The notes: generated by a model from the sequence alone, not told the origin. DNA of 52,239 nt from Acidobacteriota bacterium (GCA_016208485.1 JACQXY010000009.1:11416-63654), one strand, 5' to 3'; shown: positions 17,587 through 26,100, counted from the first letter of the stretch. Made by a program: numbers and translations.

Positions 17587-17615
17587 TTGACATGCATCCG
17601 CAGGGGCGCGAGGAT
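17587..17615 (+). promoter_or_regulatory. Promoter of the Xre-RES pair
   Basis: A consensus TTGACA (17587-17592), a 17-bp spacer and GAGGAT (17610-17615) place transcription start close to the ATG at 17625. This favours 17625 over the upstream ATG at 17592, which lies inside the -35 hexamer. Confidence 0.5.
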
Positions 17616-17624
17616 GGCGGTGGC

Positions 17625-18329
17625 ATGGCGCTGAGACCAGACACGAGAACGCCACCCCCTGCCGCCTTCCGGCCGGAGTTCGCGGCCGACTTCGAGCGAC
17701 GGCTCCGCGAGGCCGGCGACCGACTCACAACCGCGCAGGAGGTGCCACCGGGGGTAGACAGGCTGCTCACCCAGGTCGCCGACGCGCTCCTCGCCGCGCG
17801 CCCGGAGGTCGAGCTGGCGTCGGTGGACCCCTACCTTGTACTCGCCCTGCAGCGAGGCGCGCTCGCCTGCCTGCGGGGGCTTGCGGACCCGAACGTTCGG
17901 CTGCGGCGCCGGATGGTCCGGGTCGGCATGGAGCAGATGCGGCAGGCGCTCCGGGACATCGGCGAGGTTCTGCCGGTGGGCGAGGATCGCCCGGCCAAGC
18001 AGGTCGCGCGCTGGCTCGCCGACGTGGTGGACGTGCCCCAGTCCTCCCTGGCCGAAGTGGTTGGGACGAGCACCCGGACCTTCCAGCGGTGGGTTTCCGC
18101 CGCCGAGGCCGTCCGCCCGACCGGCGAGGAGGCGCGACGGCTCAGGGTGGTCGCGCGGATCGCGAGCAACCTGCGCCACGCCCTGTCGGGACCCGGCGTC
18201 GTGCGCTGGTTCACGCGGCCGCACCCGGACCTCGCCGGGGCGACCCCCGCGTCGCTCCTCGGGGATCCGCTGGCCCTCGAGCGCCTCATGCGTCTCGCTT
18301 CCAGAGCGAGGTCGGCGACCGCGAGCTGA
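17625..18329 (+). CDS. Xre/MbcA/ParS-type antitoxin of an Xre-RES module
   Basis: This 234-residue protein is longer than typical MbcA-type antitoxins. The first 100 residues are helical (FAADFERRLREAGDRLTTAQ, LLTQVADALLAARPEVEL). Residues about 125-160 contain an HTH (VDVPQSSLAEVVGTSTRTFQ followed by RW), and the C-terminal part shows the MbcA/ParS signature (RRLRVVARIASNLRHALSG, GVVRWFTRPHPDLAGATPAS, PLALERLMRLASRA). The next gene begins 2 nt after its stop and encodes a RES-domain protein, which confirms the pairing. It should bind and block the toxin and repress the promoter at 17587-17615. Start chosen at 17625 on promoter geometry. Confidence 0.85.
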   Translation: MALRPDTRTPPPAAFRPEFAADFERRLREAGDRLTTAQEVPPGVDRLLTQVADALLAARPEVELASVDPYLVLALQRGALACLRGLADPNVRLRRRMVRVGMEQMRQALRDIGEVLPVGEDRPAKQVARWLADVVDVPQSSLAEVVGTSTRTFQRWVSAAEAVRPTGEEARRLRVVARIASNLRHALSGPGVVRWFTRPHPDLAGATPASLLGDPLALERLMRLASRARSATAS

Positions 18330-18331
18330 GC

Positions 18332-18946
18332 GTGCCCGAGTTCGTCGCCTACCGGCTCGCCGCCTGGGACACGCCCCTGTGGGTCAACCCGAACCGGAGC
18401 GAGGGAAGATTCAACCGACCCCTCGACGGGCCCACCCAGTACCTGTCGCTTCACCCCCTCACACCCTGGGCTGAGTACCTGCGGCGGGAGGATCGGCGCA
18501 CTCCGGAGGACCTGCGGGAGTTCCGGATCCGCGTGTGGGCGGTGCGCGCGATCCTCGCCGAGGTGACGGAGATCTCCTTTGACGAAGCCCCCGCGTGGGG
18601 TCTCGATGCCGCAGGACTGGTCGCCGACGACTACGCGCGGTGCCAGGACCTGGCCCGCCGGATCCGCGAGGACCCGGGGGGTTCCAAGGCCATCATCGTC
18701 CCGAGCGCCGGCCTTCCGGGCACGCGCAACCTCGTGCTGTTTGGGCCGCGGGTCGCTGTCCCGTATTTGGCCGCGCCGATCGACGAGGTTGACGTGCCCG
18801 TCGGTCACGTCGCCGAGGATGCCACCGCGCTCGCCGGTCTCCTCGATCGCGTCCGCTTCCGCGGTGAGCCCCACGCCGAGTACGAGGCCTGGCGCCGGGG
18901 GCGGGAGTACCGCTTCATCGATCCCCCGGCTCGACCACACCTGTGA
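18332..18946 (+). CDS. RES-domain toxin (predicted NAD-degrading)
   Basis: This 204-residue RES-domain protein starts at GTG 18332, 2 nt after the antitoxin stop. Characterised RES toxins deplete NAD+ by phosphorolysis or hydrolysis and so arrest or kill the cell. Visible family features are an early YRLAAWDTPLW, then SEGRFNRPLDGPTQYLSLHP, a helical LREFRIRVWAVRAILAEV and the late VPSAGLPGTRNLVLFGPRVA. The Arg in YRL, the Tyr in QYLS and the Ser in VPSAG are probable active-site positions, by analogy. Nothing is truncated or shifted. The module interrupts the usual carD to ispD neighbourhood, which suggests insertion. Confidence 0.85.
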   Translation: MPEFVAYRLAAWDTPLWVNPNRSEGRFNRPLDGPTQYLSLHPLTPWAEYLRREDRRTPEDLREFRIRVWAVRAILAEVTEISFDEAPAWGLDAAGLVADDYARCQDLARRIREDPGGSKAIIVPSAGLPGTRNLVLFGPRVAVPYLAAPIDEVDVPVGHVAEDATALAGLLDRVRFRGEPHAEYEAWRRGREYRFIDPPARPHL

Positions 18947-19083
18947 GCCGGCCCGGCACTGTGGCGGAGGCCTTCCGGGTCGGTTTCATGCCGGTTCCCC
19001 GTTCAAGTCCCGCCCTCCGGTCGACGACATCCTGGTGAGGCCTCCTTTGCGAGAGGCCGCCGTCCTGGACCCGGGAGGAATGC

Positions 19084-20157
19084 GTGACCGAGGGTCGCTC
19101 CGGCCCGGTGCTCGTCGAGCTGATCAGGCTGACCGTCGTCGTCGCGGCGACGGCGGCCGGGTACCAGGTCGCGCGCGGACTGTCCCCCGCCGGCTCCCAA
19201 GCCGTTGCCCTCGGGCCGCTGCTCGGCTGCGGGGTCGGCTACGTGGCGGGAGGGGTCCTCGGTCGTGCGGCCGGGACGCTCATAGGCGGGGCCGAGCGGA
19301 GGATCGCCAAGGTGCCCGGCGCCGACCTCGTCGCCGGTGGGATCGGCATGCTCGCGGGCATCGTCGCGGGGGCCGCCCTCGGCTGGCCGTTCCTGCTGCT
19401 GCCGGCGCGCTCGGTGGCCGTGCCGGTGGTCGTCTTCGCCGTCGTGGTCTTCGGATCGCTCGGTTTCCGGATCGGGGTCGCCAAGCGCGAGGACCTTCTG
19501 CAGCTCTTCGGTCTCGCGTTTCGCACGCGCGCGGCCGACCTCCGGGTGCTCGACGCGAGCGCGATCCTCGACGTGCGGCTGCTCGACTGCGTGCGATCGG
19601 GGTTCCTCCGCGGGACGATGCTCGTGTCCTTGTCGGTCCTCGAGGAGGTGCAGTCCATCGCGGATTCCTCCGACCCCGTTCGCCGACAGAGGGGCCGCAG
19701 GGGCCTGGAGACGCTCACGGCGCTGAAGCGTGAGGGGCTCGTGGACGTGCGGGTCGAGGAGAGGATCTTCCCCGAGTTCGACGAGGTGGACGCGAAGGTC
19801 GTCGCCCTCGCGAGGGAGCGAGGCGCCGCGGTCGTCACGAACGATCTTGCGCTCGCGCGCGTGGCGGAGCTGCAGGGGATCGAGGTCTTGTCGATCGCCG
19901 GGCTCGCCAGCTCGCTGCGTCCCTCGGCTCTTCCCGGGGAGAGCGTCCGGGTCGATCTGGTGCGCGAGGGCCGCCAGCCGGGACAGGCGGTCGGGTACCT
20001 CGAGGACGGCTCGATGGTGGTGGTGGAGGGCGCCCGCGGCCTGGTCGGCGAGAACGCCGAGATCGTCGTCACGAGCGTCGTCCAGACCGCGGGGGGCCGG
20101 ATGCTCTTCGCGCGCCCCGCGGGGCCGCGGCCGCTCGCCACCGGCGAGACGGCCTGA
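19084..20157 (+). CDS. Membrane PIN-TRAM domain protein (YacL-like)
   Basis: This 357-residue protein has four hydrophobic helices in the first 140 residues, then a PIN RNase domain (VLDASAILDVRLLDCVRSGF at about 156, EFDEVDAKVVALARERGAAV and VTNDLALARVAEL at about 252) and a C-terminal TRAM RNA-binding domain (REGRQPGQAVGYLEDGSMVV, about 294-345). The acidic PIN residues Asp158, the Asp pair in DEVDAK and Asp in TNDLAL are present. The GTG at 19084 has GGGAGG 6 nt upstream. Similar proteins lie between carD and ispD in many Gram-positive genomes. I infer a membrane-tethered RNase or RNA-binding protein. Confidence 0.9.
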   Translation: MTEGRSGPVLVELIRLTVVVAATAAGYQVARGLSPAGSQAVALGPLLGCGVGYVAGGVLGRAAGTLIGGAERRIAKVPGADLVAGGIGMLAGIVAGAALGWPFLLLPARSVAVPVVVFAVVVFGSLGFRIGVAKREDLLQLFGLAFRTRAADLRVLDASAILDVRLLDCVRSGFLRGTMLVSLSVLEEVQSIADSSDPVRRQRGRRGLETLTALKREGLVDVRVEERIFPEFDEVDAKVVALARERGAAVVTNDLALARVAELQGIEVLSIAGLASSLRPSALPGESVRVDLVREGRQPGQAVGYLEDGSMVVVEGARGLVGENAEIVVTSVVQTAGGRMLFARPAGPRPLATGETA

Positions 20158-20189
20158 CGCCGGCACCGCTTCCGCCGGTCCTCGCGCGC

Positions 20190-20195
20190 TATCCT
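20190..20195 (+). promoter_or_regulatory. -10 element TATCCT for ispD, leaderless
   Basis: TATCCT ends 7 nt before the ATG at 20203, with no ribosome site between. Confidence 0.45.
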
Positions 20196-20202
20196 GCGCC
20201 TG

Positions 20203-20943
20203 ATGTCCTCCCCGATGGGTTCCCCCGCGCCGCCTGCGGCGGGGCGCGCCTGGGCGATCGTGGCCGCGGCAGGCAGCGGCGAGCGCCTCGGCTGCCGGGA
20301 ACCGAAGGCGTTCCATCCCGTGGCCGGCGTCCCGATGCTGGAGCGGGTCCTCGACGTGGTGTCTCGCGTGGCGCTCGACGGCATCGTGGTCGTCGTGCCG
20401 GCGGGGTGGGAAGAGAGCGCGCGAGCGTCGGTCGGGCGGCGGTTCGCCCGCGCGGTGGTCGTCGCCGGCGGGGCGAGCCGGAGGGAGTCGGTGCGCCTGG
20501 GCCTCGGGGCGGTCGCCGAGGACGCCGAGGCGGTGGTCGTTCACGACGCTTCGCGCCCCCTCGTCTCGCCCGACCTGATCGAGCGCGCGCTCGCGGCGCT
20601 CGCCGGCGCATCCGGCGCGGTCTGCGCCGTCCCGGTGGTGGACACGCTGAAGCGGGTCGAGGGCGACCGGATCGCCGGCACGGTCCCGCGCGAGTGGCTG
20701 TGGCGGGCCCAGACCCCGCAGGCATTCCGCGCCGCGGCGCTCCGAGAGGCGCACGCGCGCGCGGCCGCCGAGGGGATCGAGGCGACCGACGACTCGGCCC
20801 TGGTGGAGCGCTGCGGCGAGCCGGTCGTCGTCGTGCAGGGCGAGGAGCGCAACATGAAGATCACGACGGCGGCGGATCTTGCGCTCGCCGAAGCGCTCCT
20901 CGGGCCCCGGGAGTTCGGCGGCGCCGCGGGAGGACTCGCGTGA
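20203..20943 (+). CDS. ispD: 2-C-methyl-D-erythritol 4-phosphate cytidylyltransferase
   Basis: IspD transfers CMP from CTP to MEP, the third step of the non-mevalonate isoprenoid pathway. This 246-residue protein shows the nucleotide-binding loop AIVAAAGSGERLGCREPKAF (about 18-37), the conserved VVVHDASRPLVSPDLI (about 111), VVDTLKRVEGD, and RAQTPQAFRAAALREAH. The late GEERNMKITTAADLALAEAL is the usual EGDxxNxKIT(T)..DL segment. It overlaps ispF by 4 bp (GTGA), so the two steps are made together. The start is directly preceded by a -10 element. Confidence 0.96.
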   Translation: MSSPMGSPAPPAAGRAWAIVAAAGSGERLGCREPKAFHPVAGVPMLERVLDVVSRVALDGIVVVVPAGWEESARASVGRRFARAVVVAGGASRRESVRLGLGAVAEDAEAVVVHDASRPLVSPDLIERALAALAGASGAVCAVPVVDTLKRVEGDRIAGTVPREWLWRAQTPQAFRAAALREAHARAAAEGIEATDDSALVERCGEPVVVVQGEERNMKITTAADLALAEALLGPREFGGAAGGLA

Positions 20944-21470
20944 CGGAGGTCGGCGCTCTGGAGGGCGGGACGGCGAGGGTCGGGGTCGGCTTCGACGCCC
21001 ACCGGTTGGCGCTCGGGCGCCGGCTCGTGCTCGGCGGGGTCCGCGTGCCGTCTCGGCTCGGGCTCGCGGGGCATTCCGACGGCGACGTGCTCTGCCACGC
21101 CGTCGTGGACGCGATCCTCGGCGCGCTGGGCGCCGGAGACATCGGGACCCACTTCCCGTCGGACGAACCTCGGTGGAAGGACGCGTCGAGCCTGGGATTC
21201 CTCGGCTATGCGGCCGGGCTCGTGGCCGGGCGCGGGGGGGAGATCGCCAACGTGGATGCCACGCTCATCCTGGAGGCCCCGCGCGTCGCCCGTTTCGTCG
21301 GCGGGATGCGCTCGAGGGTGGCGAAGGCGCTCGAGATCCCTGCCGCGCGCGTCGGGATCAAGGCGACTACCACCGACGGGCTGGGGTTCGCCGGGCGCGG
21401 CGAGGGCGCCGCCGCGATCGCCGTCGCGCTCCTCCGGCTGCCGGCCGGCCGGCCGGGAAAGCTCCGGTAA
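20940..21470 (+). CDS. ispF: 2-C-methyl-D-erythritol 2,4-cyclodiphosphate synthase
   Basis: IspF cyclises CDP-ME 2-phosphate, releasing CMP, in the MEP isoprenoid pathway. The 176 residues contain the zinc ligands in GVGFDAHRL (about 15-23) and GHSDGDVLCHAVVDAILGAL (about 44-63), then GDIGTHFPSDEPRWKDASS and the substrate loop KATTTDGLGFAGRGEG near the C-terminus. The GTG at 20940 overlaps the ispD stop and gives a slightly extended N-terminus before the conserved RVGVGFDAH. IspE, the enzyme acting between IspD and IspF, is not in the window. Confidence 0.96.
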   Translation: MTEVGALEGGTARVGVGFDAHRLALGRRLVLGGVRVPSRLGLAGHSDGDVLCHAVVDAILGALGAGDIGTHFPSDEPRWKDASSLGFLGYAAGLVAGRGGEIANVDATLILEAPRVARFVGGMRSRVAKALEIPAARVGIKATTTDGLGFAGRGEGAAAIAVALLRLPAGRPGKLR

Positions 21471-21483
21471 ACTGCGCTGCGTC

Positions 21484-22941
21484 ATGTCTCTCGCTCTCTA
21501 CAACACGTTGACGCGGCGGAAGGAGCCGTTCGAGCCGATCGAGCCCGGCCACGTTCGCATGTACGTGTGCGGGCCGACGGTCTACGACGAGCCGCACCTC
21601 GGCCACGCGCGCGCCGCGATCGCCTTCGACGTCATCCGCCGCACCCTCGAGGCGCTCGGCATGCGGGTGACCTACGTGCGCAACGTGACCGACGTGGACG
21701 ACAAGATCATCGCGCGCGCGGCCGAGGGGGGGAGGAGCCCTTGGGAGGTGGCCGAGGAGAACACGCGCGCCTACGACGACGCCATGCGGGCGCTCGGCGT
21801 GCGGCCGCCGACCCTCGCGCCGCGGGCGACCGGCCACATCTCCGACATGCTCCGGCTGATCGGGGTGCTCGTCGAGCGCGGGTTCGCCTACACGGCCGGC
21901 GGCGACGTCTACTTCTCGGTGGAGCGGTCGGGCGGCTACGGGAGGCTTTCGAACCGGACGCTCGAGGAGATGCGCGCCGGCGAGCGGGTCGAGCCCGACG
22001 CGCGCAAGCGCCACCCGATGGATTTCGCCCTCTGGAAGGCGGCCAAGCCGGGCGAGCTGTCGTGGCCCTCCGAGTGGGGCGAGGGGCGGCCCGGATGGCA
22101 CATCGAGTGCTCGGCGATGAGCATGAAGTACCTCGGTGAGACCTTCGACATCCACGGGGGCGGTCTCGACCTGATCTTCCCCCACCACGAGAACGAGGTG
22201 GCCCAGTCGACCGGCGCGACCGGCTCCGGGTTCGCGCGCTTCTGGCTGCACAACGGCTTCGTCACGGTGAACCGCGAGAAGATGGCGAAGTCGCTCAAGA
22301 ACTTCGTCACGGTGCGGGAGATGCTGGGAGCGTGGCCGGCTCCCGCCCTGCGGTACCTCCTCGTGAGCGCGCACTACCGCAGTCCGATCGACTTCTCGCC
22401 GGAAGCGGTCGAGGACGCGGCCGGCGCCTGGCGGCGGCTCGCGGGATTCGCGCGGAACGCCGGGGCCGCGCTCGCAAGCGCCGGCGCGGCGGTCCCGGGT
22501 GCCGCGCCGGCTCTCGGTGCCCTGCTCCCCGGTGCCCGGATCGGGACCTCCGGGACGGAGGGTGGGGAGTGGCGGGAGCGGTTCGCCGCGGCTCTCGAGG
22601 ACGACGTCGGGTGCCCGGAGGCGATCGCGGTCCTCTTCGACCTGGTGGCGAGCGCCAACCGGATGATCGAGCGCGCGGAGTCCCGCGCCTCCGAGCTTGC
22701 CGCCGCGCTCGGCGCTTTCCGCGATCTCGCCGCAGTCCTCGGTCTCGACCCGGGCGCCTGGGACGCGCCCCGGCGGGGCGGGAGCCTCGCGCCGGCCGTG
22801 GAGCTTCTCTTGCGCGTCAGGGAGGAGGCTCGCGCGGCGCGCGACTTCGCGCGCGCCGACGAGATTCGCTCGGCGCTCGCCGACTCGGGCATCGTCGTGG
22901 AGGACCGGCCGGGCGGCCCTCGCTGGTACCTCGCCGGATGA
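21484..22941 (+). CDS. cysS: Cysteinyl-tRNA synthetase
   Basis: CysS charges tRNA-Cys. This 485-residue class I synthetase shows the zinc-binding N-terminal CGPTVYDEPHLGHARAAIAF with the HIGH-type motif HLGH (about 36), further zinc ligands around WHIECSAMSMKYLGE and FPHHENEVAQS, and the KMSKS loop as KMAKSLKNF (about 266, Ala variant). The C-terminal helical anticodon-binding region is normal. The ATG at 21484 follows a TAAACT -10-like hexamer at 21468-21473 that includes the ispF stop, which would give a leader of only a few nt. It is flanked by ispF and rlmB as in many Gram-positive bacteria. Confidence 0.96.
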   Translation: MSLALYNTLTRRKEPFEPIEPGHVRMYVCGPTVYDEPHLGHARAAIAFDVIRRTLEALGMRVTYVRNVTDVDDKIIARAAEGGRSPWEVAEENTRAYDDAMRALGVRPPTLAPRATGHISDMLRLIGVLVERGFAYTAGGDVYFSVERSGGYGRLSNRTLEEMRAGERVEPDARKRHPMDFALWKAAKPGELSWPSEWGEGRPGWHIECSAMSMKYLGETFDIHGGGLDLIFPHHENEVAQSTGATGSGFARFWLHNGFVTVNREKMAKSLKNFVTVREMLGAWPAPALRYLLVSAHYRSPIDFSPEAVEDAAGAWRRLAGFARNAGAALASAGAAVPGAAPALGALLPGARIGTSGTEGGEWRERFAAALEDDVGCPEAIAVLFDLVASANRMIERAESRASELAAALGAFRDLAAVLGLDPGAWDAPRRGGSLAPAVELLLRVREEARAARDFARADEIRSALADSGIVVEDRPGGPRWYLAG

Positions 22942-22960
22942 GGCCGCGGCGGAGGCGCCG

Positions 22961-23704
22961 ATGGAACGGATCGAGGGACGCAACCCCGTGCGGGAAGCGC
23001 TCCGCGCCGGGCGCCCGATCCGCAGGATCCTGATCTCGAAGGAGGCCGCGCCGCGCGGCGCGCTCGCCGAGATCGTCGCCCTGGCGCGCGAGGCGGGAGT
23101 GCGCGTCGACCGCGTGCCCCGGGCCGCGATCAGCGAGCACTCCTCCGGCACGGCCCCGCAAGGGGTGATCGCCGAGGTCGACGAGTATCGCTACCGCTCC
23201 TGGCGCGAGGGGCTCGCCGGAGCCGGGGAGCGTGGGGAGCCGCCCATGTTCCTGGCGCTCGACCGGGTGACCGACCCGCGGAACCTGGGGTCGCTGCTCC
23301 GGAGCGCGGAAGTCTTCGGTTGCCACGCGGTGCTGCTGCCGTCCCGGCGCTCCGCCCCGATCACCGCCGTCGCGGAGAAGGCCGCCGCCGGTGCCACCGG
23401 GCACCTCGTGATCGACCGGGTGGACAGTCTCGAGCGCGCGCTCGCCGCGTGCCGCAAGGCGGGCCTTTGGGTCGTCGGGCTCGACGCCTCGGCCGAGGCG
23501 TCGATCGATTCCGTCGAGCTTCTCGGCGAGCCGGTCGCGCTCGTGGTCGGGTCCGAGGGGACCGGGCTGTCTCGACTGGTGTCCGAGCGCGCCGACGCGC
23601 TCGCGCGAGTCCCGATGGCCGGGCGTCTCGGCTCGCTCGGCGTCGCGGTCGCCGGCGCGATCGCGCTCTACGAGGCGCGCCGGCGGCGGTCCGGGGTGGA
23701 GTGA
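22961..23704 (+). CDS. rlmB: 23S rRNA (guanosine(2251)-2'-O)-methyltransferase RlmB
   Basis: RlmB is a SPOUT-fold methyltransferase modifying G2251 of 23S rRNA. This 247-residue protein has an N-terminal substrate-binding domain starting IEGRNPVREALRAGRPIRRI and the SPOUT motifs LDRVTDPRNLGSLLRSAEVF (about 100-118), VALVVGSEGTGLSRLV (about 190-205) and VPMAGRLGSLGVAVAGAIAL (about 217-236). The ATG at 22961 has GGAGG 6 nt upstream and lies 19 nt after the cysS stop, so the genes are probably cotranscribed. TrmH-type tRNA activity is an alternative but less likely given the neighbourhood. Confidence 0.93.
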   Translation: MERIEGRNPVREALRAGRPIRRILISKEAAPRGALAEIVALAREAGVRVDRVPRAAISEHSSGTAPQGVIAEVDEYRYRSWREGLAGAGERGEPPMFLALDRVTDPRNLGSLLRSAEVFGCHAVLLPSRRSAPITAVAEKAAAGATGHLVIDRVDSLERALAACRKAGLWVVGLDASAEASIDSVELLGEPVALVVGSEGTGLSRLVSERADALARVPMAGRLGSLGVAVAGAIALYEARRRRSGVE

Positions 23705-23832
23705 CCGCGATCGCGCGGATTGCGCAACGGATTGAGCGCGGATGTCGGTTCTCTTTTGTGAGTTATTGCCGCGGCCCCCTAAATTGCCGTGTTTCCTTCG
23801 CCAGACGCTGCTCTTTTCCCCCGAACGTCGTC

Positions 23833-23860
23833 TTGACCTGTAGTCCGAAGGGGCTATAGT
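23833..23860 (+). promoter_or_regulatory. Promoter of the SigH-type sigma factor gene
   Basis: TTGACC (23833-23838), a 16-bp spacer and TATAGT (23855-23860) lie about 70 nt before the TTG start. The transcript has a leader of about 65 nt, the longest clear leader in the window, with GGGGGAG just before the start. Confidence 0.7.
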
Positions 23861-23931
23861 CTCCGCCACCGGGTGCACGGGAAGGCAATCGGAAGCGCAA
23901 GCGTCACTCCTCGTATGCGGCGGGGGAGCCA

Positions 23932-24594
23932 TTGCCAGTAGACGTTGATTCGTCAAAGGTCGAAGGGCTGATCGACGCGGCCGACGACGAGCTGGTCCTT
24001 AGAGCGCGCGCGGGTGACGAAGTCGCGCTCGAGCACTTGCTCCGGCGGTACAAGAACTTCGCCCGGGTGAAGGCTCACACCTACTTCCTGATCGGGGCGG
24101 ACAAGGAAGACCTCGTTCAGGAGGGGATGATCGGCCTCTACAAGGCGATCCGCGATTTCCGTCCGGACAAGCTGTCGTCCTTCCGCGCGTTCGCGGAGCT
24201 GTGCGTCCAGCGCCAGATCATCACGGCCATCAAGACGGCCACGCGCCAGAAGCACGTCCCGCTCAACTCCTACGTGTCGCTCAACCGGCCCGTCGCGCCG
24301 GACGAGATGGGGGAGCCGGACCGCGTGCTGGTGGACGTGCTCACGAACGGGGCGGTCTCCGACCCGGTCGAAGTCCTCATCTCCGGCGAGGAAGTCCGCG
24401 CCATGCAGACCTGCTTCCGCGAGATCCTCTCCGGCCTCGAGGTCGATGTCCTGCAGCTCTACCTCGAGGGCAAGAGCTATCAGGACATCGCCGCCAAGCT
24501 GCGCCGGCACGTGAAGTCCATCGACAACGCGCTCCAGAGGATCAAGCGCAAGGTCGAGGCTCATCTCGATCGTCACCGCGTCGACGCCGTCTGA
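23932..24594 (+). CDS. sigH: RNA polymerase sigma factor, SigH (sigma-30) type
   Basis: This 220-residue sigma factor resembles the Bacillus SigH branch, not ECF factors. Region 2 contains YFLIGADKEDLVQEGMIGLY with KAIRDFRPDKLSSFRAFAEL. A linker follows (DRVLVDVLTNGAVSDPVEVL), then region 4 with the HTH SYQDIAAKLRRHVKSIDNAL and QRIKRKVEAHLDRH. The TTG at 23932 is chosen because GGGGGAG precedes it by a few nt and no other start fits the family N-terminus (ADDELVLRARAGDEVALEHL). Its position after cysS-rlmB is the same as for sigH in Bacillus. It has its own strong promoter. Confidence 0.9.
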   Translation: MPVDVDSSKVEGLIDAADDELVLRARAGDEVALEHLLRRYKNFARVKAHTYFLIGADKEDLVQEGMIGLYKAIRDFRPDKLSSFRAFAELCVQRQIITAIKTATRQKHVPLNSYVSLNRPVAPDEMGEPDRVLVDVLTNGAVSDPVEVLISGEEVRAMQTCFREILSGLEVDVLQLYLEGKSYQDIAAKLRRHVKSIDNALQRIKRKVEAHLDRHRVDAV

Positions 24595-24618
24595 CGGCCG
24601 GCGCCGCCCGTCGCCCGG

Positions 24619-24691
24619 AGCTGGGGCGGGGGATCGAACCCCGGACCTGCGGATTACAAATCCGCCGCTCTGCCGGCTGAGCTACCCCAGC
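24619..24691 (-). tRNA. tRNA-Thr, anticodon TGT
   Basis: On the minus strand the sequence folds into a complete cloverleaf. The acceptor stem is GCTGGGG/CCCCAGC with a single T discriminator. The D arm contains TAGCTCAGCCGGCAGAGC, the anticodon stem GCGGA/TCCGC has loop TTTGTAA (anticodon TGT), and the T arm loop is TTCGATC. The CCA end is not encoded. It lies convergent to sigH and divergent from glutamate dehydrogenase. Confidence 0.96.
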
Positions 24692-24784
24692 GCTGCCTAC
24701 GCCAGGCTACCGCAGCCGCTCCTCCCCGGCGGTCCCTCGCGCGGCGCGCGGCGGTCCCTCCGGCCTCTTGGGCCGACTCGGCCG

Positions 24785-24790
24785 TAGACT
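24785..24790 (+). promoter_or_regulatory. -10 element TAGACT for glutamate dehydrogenase, leaderless
   Basis: TAGACT ends 6 nt before the ATG at 24797. No ribosome site is present. Confidence 0.5.
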
Positions 24791-24796
24791 TGGGCC

Positions 24797-26038
24797 ATGA
24801 GCAGCGCGTGGGCCGCGGCCCTCGACCAGCTCGACGAGGCGGCCGCGTTCATCAAGTTGGACCCGAATCTCCACGAGGTCTTCCGCACTCCCAAACGCAT
24901 TCTCACCGTCTCGATCCCCGTGCGCATGGACGACTCCCGCGTCGAGGTCTTCACCGGCTACCGCGTGCACCATTCGCTGGCGCGGGGGCCGGCCAAGGGC
25001 GGCATTCGCTACCACCCCGAGGTCTCCCTCGACGAGGTGAAGGCCCTGGCGATGTGGATGACCTGGAAGTGCGCCGTCGTCGGGATCCCCTACGGGGGGG
25101 CGAAGGGCGGGGTCCGGGTCGAGCCCCGGCGCCTCTCGCTCGGCGAGCTGGAACGGATGACCCGACGCTACGCGAGCGAGATCCTCCCCTTCATCGGTCC
25201 GGAGCGAGACGTCCCGGCGCCGGACATGAACACCGACGAGCGGATCATGGCCTGGATCATGGACACCTACTCGATGAACCAGGGCTACTCGGTGCCGGGG
25301 GTGGTCACCGGCAAGCCGGTGTCGGTCGGGGGGTCTCAGGGCCGGGGCGGGGCCACCAGCCGCGGGGTGATGTTCTGCGCCCTCAGCGCTCTTCGCCAGC
25401 TCGGCATGTCCATCGACGGCACCAGGGTGGCGATCCAGGGCTTCGGGAAGGTCGGTGGGTTCGCGGCGCAGCTCTTCCACGATGCCGGCTTCCAAGTGGT
25501 CGCCGTGAGCGACATCAAGGGCGGGGTCTACAACGCCCGAGGCCTCAATCCGACCGCGCTCATGCGCTACAAGGATGGAGCGGACACGGTCGCCGGGTTT
25601 CCGGCCGCCGACGCGATCTCCAACGAGGAGCTGCTCGAGCTGGACTGCGATCTCCTGGTGCCCGCCGCCATGGAGGACCAGATCACCGAGCGGAACGCCG
25701 ACCGCGTCCGCGCGCGGCTCATCGTCGAGGGCGCGAACGGGCCGACCTCCCCGGCCGCCGATCACATCCTCGCCGAGCGGGGGATCGTCGTCGTCCCCGA
25801 CATCCTCGCGAACTCGGGTGGTGTCACCGTGAGCTACTTCGAGTGGGTGCAGGACATTCAGGCCTATTTCTGGAGCGAAGACCAGGTCAACGTCCGGCTG
25901 AAGGAGGTCATGGACGGGACCTACGAGCAGGTGCGCTCGCTCGCGGAGGAGCGCGGGGTGAGGCTCCGGCTGGCCGCGCTCGCGATCGGGATCGGCCGGG
26001 TCGCCGAGGCTCACGTCGTGCGAGGCCTGTTCCCGTAG
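24797..26038 (+). CDS. Glu/Leu/Phe/Val-type dehydrogenase, probably NAD-dependent glutamate dehydrogenase
   Basis: This enzyme interconverts glutamate and 2-oxoglutarate plus ammonium. The 413-residue length is typical of hexameric GDHs. The substrate domain includes ARGPAKGGIRYHPEVSLDEV (about 65-84) and the catalytic lysine region MTWKCAVVGIPYGGAKGGVR (about 92-110), then PDMNTDERIMAWIMDTYS. The Rossmann domain has VAIQGFGKVGGFAAQLFHDA (about 210-230). VVPDILANSGGVTVSYFEWV is also characteristic. Leu/Val dehydrogenases are shorter, so glutamate is the likely substrate. With the amtB-glnB-glnD operon later in the window it belongs to nitrogen metabolism, although the two loci are far apart. 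Confidence 0.9.
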   Translation: MSSAWAAALDQLDEAAAFIKLDPNLHEVFRTPKRILTVSIPVRMDDSRVEVFTGYRVHHSLARGPAKGGIRYHPEVSLDEVKALAMWMTWKCAVVGIPYGGAKGGVRVEPRRLSLGELERMTRRYASEILPFIGPERDVPAPDMNTDERIMAWIMDTYSMNQGYSVPGVVTGKPVSVGGSQGRGGATSRGVMFCALSALRQLGMSIDGTRVAIQGFGKVGGFAAQLFHDAGFQVVAVSDIKGGVYNARGLNPTALMRYKDGADTVAGFPAADAISNEELLELDCDLLVPAAMEDQITERNADRVRARLIVEGANGPTSPAADHILAERGIVVVPDILANSGGVTVSYFEWVQDIQAYFWSEDQVNVRLKEVMDGTYEQVRSLAEERGVRLRLAALAIGIGRVAEAHVVRGLFP

Positions 26039-26100
26039 GACCGGTCCCCGTTCCCGCCGGCCCGCCGGCCTTCGGGCTAGAATCTCCTGGGAGGTCGAGG

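Noticed and set aside
18980..19035. tRNA-like sequence (anticodon-like arm and TTCAAGT loop)
   Set aside because: The T stem does not pair, there is no D arm and the acceptor pairing is only 6 bp over 55 nt. It does not fold as a tRNA.
19038..19058. Hairpin between the RES gene and the PIN-TRAM gene
   Set aside because: A 6-bp stem with a long loop and no T-run is too weak to call a terminator.
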